A DNA stretch of 64,000 nt from Azospirillum picis (GTDB lineage: Bacteria; Pseudomonadota; Alphaproteobacteria; Azospirillales; Azospirillaceae). The first letter of the stretch is position 1. Every line of letters begins with the position of its first letter. Positions 1 to 7,892 of this stretch are shown piece after piece. The DNA is taken from assembly GCF_017876115.1 (NCBI RefSeq), contig NZ_JAGINO010000012.1, positions 1 through 64,000 on the forward strand. The letters are read 5' to 3'. The notes under the pieces are model-generated. The model was not told where the DNA came from. It ran no database searches and was given only the letters and a program-made list of their open reading frames with translations. The position numbers and the translations under genes were made by a program.

Positions 1-1005
1 ACCGGTGCATCGGCAACCGCTGCTTCCGGAGCGACGGTGACGGTCAGCGCTTCGGTGTGGCTGGCCTGGGTGCCGTTCACCGAGGAGGTGGCGGTCACCG
101 ACAGGTTCAGCGTACCGGAGAAGTCGGCCGGCGGCGTGATGGTCAGGCCGGAGAGCTGGGCGGCGGAGAGCGTCCAGGTACCGTCACCGTTGTCGGTACC
201 AGCAGACAGCGTCGCACCGGCAGGCACGCCGCTGATCACCACGCTGAGCGTCTCGCCAGCGGCCGGATTGCTCAGGCTGCTGGAGAGGGTCAGAGCGATG
301 GCTTGGTCTTCAAGACCGGCAGCATCAACCACGGTCAGCGCCGGAGCGTCGGCTTCCGGAGCGACGGTGACAGTCAGCGCCTCGGTGTGGCTGGCCTGAG
401 TGCCGTTCACCGAGGAGGTGGCGGTCACCGACAGGTTCAGCGTGCCGGAGAAGTCAGCCGGCGGCGTGATGGTCAGGCCGGAGAGCTGGGCGGCGGAGAG
501 CGTCCAGGTGCCGTCGCCGTTGTCCGTGCCGGCCGAGAGGACTGCACCGGCAGGCACGCCGCTGATCACCACGCTGAGCGTCTCGCCGGCCGCAGGGCTG
601 GTTATCTGGGCGTTGATGGCCAAGGCGATGGCGTGGCCTTCGCTGCCGGTTGCGCTGCCGAGGCTCAATGTCGGGGCGTCAGCCGTTGCGGCGATCGAAA
701 CGGCCAGAGAGCCCGATGACGTTGCCTGATGGCCGGTGGTGTCCGTGGTGACGGCCGTGACGGCCAGGTTGATAGTGCCGTTGTAGTCCTGCGGCGGCAA
801 AAGCGTCAGACCCGGCAGATCGGACGGGGAGAGGGTCCAGCGTCCGTTGCCAAGATCGACACCGGCCGACAACGAGGCTCCGGCCGGGAGGCCTTCGACC
901 GTCAGGATGGTTGTCGATCCGTTGGTTGCCGCCGGTAGCGTGATCGTCAGAGCCAAGGGCGTATCCTCGGCACCGACGCCGGCACTGACGTCCAGAACCG
1001 ATGGC
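1..1005. repeat. Tandem 330-bp coding repeats in the giant protein gene
   Basis: Units begin at about 31, 361 and 691, a period of exactly 330 bp (110 codons). The units at 31-360 and 361-690 are nearly identical at the DNA level over their first 240 bases. The third unit (691 to about 1005), next to the linker, is strongly diverged but keeps the phase. Bases 1-30 match the end of a further unit, so the array continues outside the window. Confidence 0.9.
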
Positions 1006-2216
1006 GTCGATGACGGGGTCGTGCCGCTGGAGCCGCCGTTCGAACCTCCAGTGGAACCGGTGTTCGAGGATCCGCTTCCCGTCGATCCGCTGCCGGTGGA
1101 GGAGCCCCCGCTGGACGGATCACTCCCGGAAGAGCCGCTGCTCGACCCGTTCCCCGTCGATCCACTACCCGCCGAACCGGTGGCTGAACCGCTGCCTGTT
1201 GATCCTCCGTCCGTCGGAGTGGTGCTGGTCGGGGCGGGCGTCGGTGCTCCTGTCGTGCCGCCGACCGTGTTTCCCGGTGCCGTGCCGTCGTTGGTCGAAG
1301 ACGGAACCGAGGGCGTGGAGGTCGGCGTGGAAGGCGAGGTGGAGGTCGGCGGCGCTCCGATGACCGTACTCGTATCCTGGCCCGTGCCCGTCGAGATGGA
1401 GGTGGAGGGCGTGCCCTGGCTCGTCGGGTCGCCGGTTGTCGGTGTACCGGTGGAGGGCGTGGAAACCCCTCCTTCGGTAGCCGTGGTGGTTCCGGTTCCA
1501 GTTCCGGTGCCCCCACCGGTGGCGCTGTTGCCCTGGTTGGCCGCTTCCGCCATGAGCGTCGACATAACGTCAGGCTCGGCCTCGGTCCGCGCGGTGACGG
1601 TCGAAGCGCGTGCATCCGCGTTGCCCGCGGCGACGGCAGATTGCGTGGCCGGTGGGGTGGCCGGCTCCGGCACGGCAGGAACCGCTCCGGCTCCAGGCAG
1701 GGCCGCAGCAGTGGGAATCGCCGCCAGCGGCTCCTGTGCGAAGGTCGCACCAGGCGCTCCATCCGCCAACACGATGCCGCTGGACCCGTCCGAAATCGGC
1801 TGGCCCACCTCCCCGGCGGCTTCCGATCCACCGCCCGGTGCCGCCGCGGCCGCAAATGCCCAGGGCCGTGCCCCGCCTGCGATGGAGCCCCCCGACTCCG
1901 CCATCCCGCCGCCCGCCGCAGTGCCCGTCATCCGCTCGACCTCGCTGGCTGCAGTCGGCATGCCTGTGGCCGAGGGATCGGTCGTCACCACCGTCGGATC
2001 GCTCCGGCTGCCGCTGTGCAGGTTGGTCAGGGCATCGGGAATGTCGCGGCGAGGCTCGGTTGGAAGGATGTTGGGGCGCTCCAGCGCTCCCAGGCGTTGG
2101 GGGGCGAGTGCCTCGGCCGCGGTGCTTTCGGCCGCCGCGCGCGCACCGTCCGTCCGGGGCGTGCCCGCGGTCTGTGTGGCGGAGGAGGAGGCCTTGTCGG
2201 TGTTGGTCTCAGCCAT
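1..2216 (-). CDS. Giant repeat-containing secreted protein (adhesin-like), N-terminal part; C-terminus lies outside the window
   Basis: The reading frame is open from an ATG at 2216 to the window edge, giving about 738 residues and no stop. A Shine-Dalgarno AGGA lies about 9 bases upstream. The N-terminus (MAETNTDKASSS) is hydrophilic, with no Sec signal peptide. Residues about 1-230 are Ala/Pro-rich. Residues about 235-400 are a low-complexity Gly/Ser/Thr linker. After that come tandem Ig/cadherin-like beta-domains of 110 residues with conserved blocks such as ISGVPAGA, LSGLTITPPADFSGTLNLSV and NGTQASHTEALTVTV. Such domains are typical of RTX or BapA/LapA-type surface proteins. The HlyD and ABC genes directly upstream on the same strand fit export by type I secretion. 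The C-terminal export signal that would prove this is not in the window. Confidence 0.85.
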   Translation of the reverse strand, partial: MAETNTDKASSSATQTAGTPRTDGARAAAESTAAEALAPQRLGALERPNILPTEPRRDIPDALTNLHSGSRSDPTVVTTDPSATGMPTAASEVERMTGTAAGGGMAESGGSIAGGARPWAFAAAAAPGGGSEAAGEVGQPISDGSSGIVLADGAPGATFAQEPLAAIPTAAALPGAGAVPAVPEPATPPATQSAVAAGNADARASTVTARTEAEPDVMSTLMAEAANQGNSATGGGTGTGTGTTTATEGGVSTPSTGTPTTGDPTSQGTPSTSISTGTGQDTSTVIGAPPTSTSPSTPTSTPSVPSSTNDGTAPGNTVGGTTGAPTPAPTSTTPTDGGSTGSGSATGSAGSGSTGNGSSSGSSGSDPSSGGSSTGSGSTGSGSSNTGSTGGSNGGSSGTTPSSTPSVLDVSAGVGAEDTPLALTITLPAATNGSTTILTVEGLPAGASLSAGVDLGNGRWTLSPSDLPGLTLLPPQDYNGTINLAVTAVTTDTTGHQATSSGSLAVSIAATADAPTLSLGSATGSEGHAIALAINAQITSPAAGETLSVVISGVPAGAVLSAGTDNGDGTWTLSAAQLSGLTITPPADFSGTLNLSVTATSSVNGTQASHTEALTVTVAPEADAPALTVVDAAGLEDQAIALTLSSSLSNPAAGETLSVVISGVPAGATLSAGTDNGDGTWTLSAAQLSGLTITPPADFSGTLNLSVTATSSVNGTQASHTEALTVTVAPEAAVADAP

Positions 2217-2343
2217 GGCGGTTCCTGTAGGGCGGAAGGGCGGAAGGGCAGGGCGGTGCGATGGGAGGGGTAGGCCGGTGGCGGATCGGAGCTGGGCCGA
2301 AGCCAGGCCGTATCCGGGGGCCGGCGGGCAGGGCGCCGTCGGA

Positions 2344-3708
2344 TCAGCGCTCGCGCAGGGCGCCGTCCAGCGTGGTGTAGATGGGCTTCAGCAGGTATTG
2401 CAGGACGGTCTTCTCACCGGTGCTGATGTCGGCCTCGACCGTCATGCCCGGCAGGATCAGGTGGTTGCGCGCGCCATCACCCACATGGTTGGCCGCAAGC
2501 GTGACCCGCCCCTGATAATAGGGGTTCTTGTCCTTGTCGAAGAAGGTGGTCGGCGAAACCGACTTCAGCGTCCCGTCCAGCCGCCCGTACCGGGCATAGT
2601 CGAAAGCGGCGACCTTCACCTTGACCGGCAGGCCGGGGCTGACGAAGCCGATGTCGCGGGGGGAAATCCGCACGTCGGCGACCAGCTCGTCGTCGATCGG
2701 CACGATCTTGGCGACCATGCCGCCGGGCACGATCACGCCACCTTCGTTCTTGACCGGCAGTTCCTGGACGATGCCACGGACCGGTGCGGTCGAAACCAGC
2801 CGGTCGACCCGGTCGCTCTGCGCGACCAGTTGCTTGTCCAGTTCCGCCAGTTCGGCGGTCACGGAGCCCTGCTTGTCCAGGGCTTCCTGCCGCAGGCGGC
2901 CATCCAGCTCACGGATGCGGGCCTCGGTTTCGGCGATCCCGTCCTTGGTGCTGGCGATGACGCCGTCCAACCGGTGCAGCTCGGCACGGGCCGCCGCCAG
3001 TTCGCGCTGGGCCTCGACCACCATCAGCTTGGAGTTGAAGCCCTTGCTGGTCAGGTCGTTGCGCATGTCGACCTTCCATTCCAGCAGGGGCACGTTGCCG
3101 GCAACCTGGGTCCGCTGGCTCTTGGCTGCGGCGAGTTGGGAGCGCTGTTCGGCGATCTGCCCGTTCAGCACGCGGCGCTGGTTTTCGCGGGCGTCGAACT
3201 GCGCCGACAGCACGCTGGCCTGATCGGCGATCAGTGCCGGATAGTTGCCGAAGGGCTTGAAGTCGGCGGAGCGGTTGCCGGCGAAGGCGGCGAGGCGCTC
3301 GGCCTGGATCGACAGGGCGGCGCGGCGGGCGAGGAGCTGGTCGTGGCCCGACTGGGTGCTGACGCTGTTGAAGCGGATCAGCGGCTGCCCGGCCTCGACG
3401 ACCTGCCCCTCGCGTATCAGGATCTCCTGGACGATGCCGCCCTCCAGGTGCTGCACCGTCTGCACGGCGCTGACCGGCACGATCTCGCCGAAGGTGACCG
3501 CCATCTCCTGCACCGGTGTCACCGCGCTCCAGGCGACGGCACCGACGACGAGGCAGCCGACGATCAGGGCCGTCGCCTGCATCAGCGGGCTGACACCGGG
3601 ATCGCCGGCCAGTTCCTCGGTCGCGAAGTCCGCTGCGGAGATGCCGCCGCCGAACAGGGTGCGCAGGCTGCGGCGGCCGACGGACGCGCCGGTGATCATG
3701 TCGGTCAT
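2344..3708 (-). CDS. HlyD-family membrane fusion protein of a type I secretion system
   Basis: A 454-residue periplasmic adaptor linking the inner-membrane ABC exporter to a TolC-type outer-membrane channel. It has a cytosolic N-terminus, one membrane segment at about residues 46-66, a split biotinyl/lipoyl-like domain (VQHLEGGIVQEILIREGQVV), a long alpha-helical coiled-coil hairpin (about residues 115-290), the second lipoyl half (PVRGIVQELPVKNEGGVI) and a beta-barrel with the HlyD C-terminal signature (LPGMTVEADISTGEKT). The length fits the family (430-480). Its ATG shares one base with the stop codon of the ABC gene (TGATG), so translation is probably coupled. No TolC gene is in the window. 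Confidence 0.95.
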   Translation of the reverse strand: MTDMITGASVGRRSLRTLFGGGISAADFATEELAGDPGVSPLMQATALIVGCLVVGAVAWSAVTPVQEMAVTFGEIVPVSAVQTVQHLEGGIVQEILIREGQVVEAGQPLIRFNSVSTQSGHDQLLARRAALSIQAERLAAFAGNRSADFKPFGNYPALIADQASVLSAQFDARENQRRVLNGQIAEQRSQLAAAKSQRTQVAGNVPLLEWKVDMRNDLTSKGFNSKLMVVEAQRELAAARAELHRLDGVIASTKDGIAETEARIRELDGRLRQEALDKQGSVTAELAELDKQLVAQSDRVDRLVSTAPVRGIVQELPVKNEGGVIVPGGMVAKIVPIDDELVADVRISPRDIGFVSPGLPVKVKVAAFDYARYGRLDGTLKSVSPTTFFDKDKNPYYQGRVTLAANHVGDGARNHLILPGMTVEADISTGEKTVLQYLLKPIYTTLDGALRER

Positions 3709-5912
3709 CAGATCATCCCCTTCGGAATGCGGTCGCGGACCTTTTCCGCCGGACCGAAATAGCGGGAGGTGCCGTTCTCGATGATGAGCACCTTGTCGGC
3801 CATGGCCAGATGGCTGCGGCGGTGGGTGACGAAGAACACGGTGGAGTGGCCGCGAAAGGCATGCACCGTCGAGGTGAAGGCGAACTCGCCCTCGAAGTCG
3901 ACGCTGGCCGCCGGTTCGTCGAGCAGGACGATCGGGGCGTCGCGCAGGTAGGTACGGGCCAGCGACAGCCGGGCCAGCAGACCGGCCGGAAGGGCGGCAT
4001 CGCGCGTGTCGAACCGGGTTTCGAGGCCCTCTGGCAGGTCGTCGACCGCGTCGAGGACGCCGGCACGATCCAGGGCGGCCCGCAAATCGGCATCGCTGGC
4101 GCCCGGGGCGACCAGGCGCAGGTTTTCCGCCAGCGTGCCGTCGAAGAACTGCGGCACCTGCGGCACGAAGGCGATCGACCGGCGCAGCGCCATCGGATCG
4201 AACTGGCGGATATCGCGTCCGTCGATGCGCACCGAACCGCCCTGCGGGCTGTAGAGGCCGGAAACGAGCTTCAGCAGCGTGGATTTGCCGCCGCCGTTGC
4301 GGCCGACGATGGCGACCACCTCGCCCGGAGCCACGTCGAAGCCGAGGTTCGCGAGCACGGGCTCGGCCTCTCTGCCGTAGCGGAAGGTGACGTGGGAGAA
4401 GGTGACTTGACCACGGATGTCGGCGGCCCGCTCGGCACGCACCGACTCGCTGCGTTCGGGCGGCGTCGCCATGAGCGTCTCGACCTGCCTCAGCGAGGCG
4501 CGGAGCTGGCCGAGCCGGGTGCTGGCCATGAAGGCGCTCTGCACCGGCGACAAAGTGCGCCACACCAGCATCATCGTGCCGATCAGCCCGCCGGTGCTCA
4601 GCGAACCGGCCAGAACCTGGTCGATGCCGAACCCGAGCGTCGCAAGGCCGGTGAGGGTGGTCAGCGTCTGACTGAAGGTGGCGATCAGGGTCGTGGTCTG
4701 GGCGCTGCGGAAATTGGCTTCCGCCATCCGGCCGGCGACCGCGTCGTAGCGGTTGCTCCATATCTTCGCGGCGCCGAGCGCCCGGATCGCCGGCATCCGC
4801 TCGACGATCTCCAGCAGCAGCTCCTGGCGACGGGCACCCGCACCGGCGGCAGCGGCGACGTGCGTGCGCGTCATCGCGTTCCCGAGCCATGCCGCGGCGA
4901 CATAGAGCCCGATGGCGCACAGCGGCACCAGCACAAGCCAGCCGGACAGGATGCCGATGGCGACCAGGAAGATGACGGCGAAGGGCAGGTCGAGGCAGGC
5001 CTGCGCCAGCGGTCCGGTCAGCAGGTCGCGGACACGGTCCAGGTCCTTGACGCGGGCGACCTGGGCGGCAACGGCCACACGCTCCGTCAGCGGGCTCGGC
5101 AGGTGCAGCAGGCGGGCCAGCACGGCGTTGCCGACGACATAGCCGAGGCGGGCGCCGCCATGGGCCATGATTCGGCTGCGCAGGCGGCGCATGGCCAACT
5201 CGATCAGCAGGGCGCCCGCGGCACCGATGCCCAGCGCCACCAGCAGGTGGATCGACCCGGCGGCGACGACCTTGTCGTAGATCGTCATGACGAAGAGAGG
5301 GCTGGACAGCGACAGCAGGTTGGCGGCCAGGGTCAGCGCCAGGGCGGCGCCGATCAACGGGCCGGCGGCGGCAAGGCGGCTGCGGATCCAGGATCGGCGT
5401 TCGCCGGCAGGCGCCGGGACCACGCCATCCGGCTCCGCGGCGGCGGCGACGACGAGGGTGCCTGCCGCCAGCGCATCGCCTACCGGCTCCGCCGGCCCCT
5501 CGGGCCGCTGCAGGCGCAACCCGTCCTCCGATGACTCCAGGAGGCCGGCTTCGCCGGTGCCGGCATGGCTCGGGACATAAAGGACCGCGCCACCGCGGTA
5601 GCCGGCTTCCGCCAGGATGCGGCGCAGTTCGCCGCCCGGGAAGCGTCGGCCCTGGTGGATGGTGCTGCCGAAGCCGAGGCGCGCGGCGACGTCGCGCAGA
5701 TCGGTCACCGCATCGCTGCCGGACCCCCAGGGCAGTGCCCCGGTGATGTCCTGGGGGCTGCCGACCCAGCCCAACCGGCGCAGCAGGAGGAGCAGCGCAG
5801 CGGTGAGATCGGGACCATGTCGGAAGGGCGTGTCGAGCGCGGTCGGGAGGGAGAGCGCCGGGACAGGCGGCATGATCCGCCCGGTCACGTCTGGGTCGAG
5901 GATTTGGGTCAT
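3708..5912 (-). CDS. Type I secretion ABC transporter with C39-like domain (LapB/HlyB type)
   Basis: A 734-residue fused permease-ATPase. Residues about 20-150 form a C39-peptidase-like domain with no catalytic Cys, as in HlyB and LapB, where the domain holds the substrate instead of cutting it. A six-helix exporter transmembrane domain follows (about 180-470). The nucleotide-binding domain has Walker A GRNGGGKST (537-545), Walker B VLLDEP with catalytic Glu666, and the H-loop VTHRR (His697). The signature loop, normally LSGGQ, reads AGLLA (643-647), which is unusual. The start overlaps the upstream ABC gene as ATGA. Together with the second ABC gene and HlyD it forms one operon upstream of the repeat protein, its probable substrate. 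Confidence 0.93.
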   Translation of the reverse strand: MTQILDPDVTGRIMPPVPALSLPTALDTPFRHGPDLTAALLLLLRRLGWVGSPQDITGALPWGSGSDAVTDLRDVAARLGFGSTIHQGRRFPGGELRRILAEAGYRGGAVLYVPSHAGTGEAGLLESSEDGLRLQRPEGPAEPVGDALAAGTLVVAAAAEPDGVVPAPAGERRSWIRSRLAAAGPLIGAALALTLAANLLSLSSPLFVMTIYDKVVAAGSIHLLVALGIGAAGALLIELAMRRLRSRIMAHGGARLGYVVGNAVLARLLHLPSPLTERVAVAAQVARVKDLDRVRDLLTGPLAQACLDLPFAVIFLVAIGILSGWLVLVPLCAIGLYVAAAWLGNAMTRTHVAAAAGAGARRQELLLEIVERMPAIRALGAAKIWSNRYDAVAGRMAEANFRSAQTTTLIATFSQTLTTLTGLATLGFGIDQVLAGSLSTGGLIGTMMLVWRTLSPVQSAFMASTRLGQLRASLRQVETLMATPPERSESVRAERAADIRGQVTFSHVTFRYGREAEPVLANLGFDVAPGEVVAIVGRNGGGKSTLLKLVSGLYSPQGGSVRIDGRDIRQFDPMALRRSIAFVPQVPQFFDGTLAENLRLVAPGASDADLRAALDRAGVLDAVDDLPEGLETRFDTRDAALPAGLLARLSLARTYLRDAPIVLLDEPAASVDFEGEFAFTSTVHAFRGHSTVFFVTHRRSHLAMADKVLIIENGTSRYFGPAEKVRDRIPKGMI

Positions 5913-7567
5913 GCGGCAAGCTCCGGCGTGCGGTCGAGATGGCCGTCCGACAGGCGGAAGATCGAGGTGGCGTGCTTCAGCATCAGGGGGCGGTGGCTGA
6001 CGAACAGCGTGGCGCAACTGGTGCGCAGGTCGGCAAGCAGCGCCAGCAGGACGCGGTCACCCTCGTCGTCGGCGGCGGCGTTGGCATCGTCGAACAGGAT
6101 CAGCCTGGGCTTCTGCACCAGGGCACGGGCTATGGCGATGCGCTGGGCGAGGCCGCGCGGCATCGGCTCGGTCGCTCCGTCGCCCACGATGGTGGCGAAG
6201 CCGTGCGGCATGGCGTTGATCGCGGTGACGATGCCGACCTGTTCCGCCGCAGCCATCGCCGCCGGCAGCACGTCGGGCTGGAACATCGTGATGTTGTCGA
6301 TCACCGTGCCGCGGAACAGGGTTTCCCGGTGCGACAGCAGGGCGATGCTGCGTCGCAGGGTGGCGGGGTCGTAGACATCCAGCGGGAGGCCGTCGAGCAG
6401 CACCCTGCCGGTCGCGGGACGGTAGAGGCCGGCGGCCAGCGCCAGCAGCGTCGACTTGCCGCCTCCGGTCGGCCCGACGAGGGCGACGGCTTCGCCCTGG
6501 CTCACCCTCAGGTCGACGTCGCGCAGCACCGGGCGCCCGGAGAAGGCGAAGCCAACCGAGTCGAAATGCAGGTCCGGCCGGGCGGTGGCGGCGTCGAGAA
6601 TGCCGGTGGCGGGTGGCTCCTTGGGCAGGGCGAAGAGGTCGTCCAGCTTCTTCGAAGCGACCTTCATCGGCTGGCGGCGCGACCACAGGGCCATCAGCCC
6701 CTGCGCCGGTGCCAGGGTGCGGCCGACCAGGAGCGTGCAGGCCGATAGGCCGCCGACGGTCAACACGCCGTCCAGGACCAGCAGGCTGCCGAAAGCCACC
6801 GTGGCGAGGCTGCTGAGCTGCGCGACGAACTGTCCGGCCTCGGTCAGGTGCTGCGCATGCAGCTCCGCGGTAGCGTGGGCCGCCAGTCGGCGCGCCTGCA
6901 GGGCCTCGTAGCGGCGCAGCAACGGCAGCTCCAGCGCCATCGCCTTGACCGACTGGATGCCGGAAAAGATGCTGATGATGAAGCCCGACCGTTCGTCTTC
7001 CGCGCGTGCGACCTCCGCCTGTGCCGACTGCGCCGACCGACCGACCGCGACCGCCAACAGCGCCATCGTCAGCAGGCCGCAGCAGGCCACCGCGACCAGC
7101 ACCCCGCCGAAGAAGGCGATCAGGGCCAGCGAGGCGACAGCGAACGGGATGTCGTAGAGCGCCAGCAGGGTCTGGCCGGAGGCGTGATCCCGCAAGGTCG
7201 CGATGGCGCCCAGGCGCTCCAGATGGGTGCCGGTCGATTGCGACTGGAAGGTCTTGAGGTCGGTGGCGAACAGGTGGGCCACCGCCCGGCGGTTCATCAC
7301 ACGCTCGAACCGGGTGGCGACCCGGCCCATGATGTGGGAGCGGGCGATGCGGAGTATAGCCTCCGCAAGGACGGCGAGCGTCACCCCCACCACCATCACC
7401 ACCGCCGTCTGCTCCGAGTGGTTCGGGATGATGCGGTCGTAGACCTGCAGCACCGCCACCGGCATGCCGAGCGCGGCCAGGTTCACGACGGCGGACATGA
7501 CGATCACTTGGGCATGGAGCGAGGCCTCATGGCCTCGGGCGGCCGGCGCGGTGTCCTTTGCGGTCAT
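5909..7567 (-). CDS. Second type I secretion-like ABC permease/ATPase with degenerate catalytic motifs
   Basis: A 552-residue exporter half: about six membrane helices, then a nucleotide-binding domain. There is no C39-like domain. Walker A is canonical (GPTGGGKST, 365-373) and the H-loop is VSHRP. The Walker B region reads LILFDDAN, with Asp494 where the catalytic Glu is expected, and the signature loop reads PRGLA instead of LSGGQ. This is the pattern of the weak half of a heterodimeric ABC exporter. It is first in the operon and overlaps the next ABC gene by ATGA. The ATG at 7567 was chosen because the homologous region starts there; a GAGGA lies 11 bases upstream, so spacing is long and a start further upstream is possible. 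Confidence 0.88.
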   Translation of the reverse strand: MTAKDTAPAARGHEASLHAQVIVMSAVVNLAALGMPVAVLQVYDRIIPNHSEQTAVVMVVGVTLAVLAEAILRIARSHIMGRVATRFERVMNRRAVAHLFATDLKTFQSQSTGTHLERLGAIATLRDHASGQTLLALYDIPFAVASLALIAFFGGVLVAVACCGLLTMALLAVAVGRSAQSAQAEVARAEDERSGFIISIFSGIQSVKAMALELPLLRRYEALQARRLAAHATAELHAQHLTEAGQFVAQLSSLATVAFGSLLVLDGVLTVGGLSACTLLVGRTLAPAQGLMALWSRRQPMKVASKKLDDLFALPKEPPATGILDAATARPDLHFDSVGFAFSGRPVLRDVDLRVSQGEAVALVGPTGGGKSTLLALAAGLYRPATGRVLLDGLPLDVYDPATLRRSIALLSHRETLFRGTVIDNITMFQPDVLPAAMAAAEQVGIVTAINAMPHGFATIVGDGATEPMPRGLAQRIAIARALVQKPRLILFDDANAAADDEGDRVLLALLADLRTSCATLFVSHRPLMLKHATSIFRLSDGHLDRTPELAA

Positions 7568-7892
7568 CGGGAGGACTATCCTCTTCAAGCGGAGGGAAGT
7601 GACGGAGCCATGGCCTTCACGGCAAGCCTCGGGCGGTCGAGCCGGGGGGACGGGCCCCGGCACGGTGTGGGAACGCAGGATGATGTGGCGGTCAGGTCGA
7701 AATTACCGGGCTTGCGCCGGCAGGAGTGGGAGCGACGATCGATTGGAAGCCAATGTGATTTGGTGTCCAATCAATACCTCTTTCGGGAGGTCCGCGTCGT
7801 TGCTGGCAGGGGATAGTGGCGCGGGTAAAACGGATAGGGGGTGGATAGTCATACGTTACCCCGCACCCCGCTCCACACCCTGGTCAGGCGGG
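7568..7892. promoter_or_regulatory. Intergenic region upstream of the type I secretion operon, with an inverted repeat
   Basis: 325 bases between the sensor-kinase stop and the first secretion gene, with no credible gene. It holds an inverted repeat GATTGGA (7741-7747) / TCCAATC (7766-7772), spaced 18 bases, in locally AT-rich DNA about 180 bases upstream of the first ABC start. This is a candidate operator or promoter element for the secretion operon. Which protein binds it cannot be told from sequence. Confidence 0.35.

Noticed and set aside
1..1005. CRISPR-like array
   Set aside because: The 330-bp repeats are contiguous coding units without spacers and encode beta-domains.
847..3762. A 971-codon open frame on the plus strand
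   Set aside because: It is antisense to the repeat protein and HlyD genes, has a Pro/Val-rich sequence mirroring the Gly/Ser/Thr linker, and matches no family; GC-rich antisense frames stay open by chance.
2344..5919. An apparent 1191-residue ABC-HlyD fusion on the minus strand
   Set aside because: The upstream two thirds is out of frame with the real ABC gene and has no motifs; only the last 454 codons are HlyD, which has its own coupled start.
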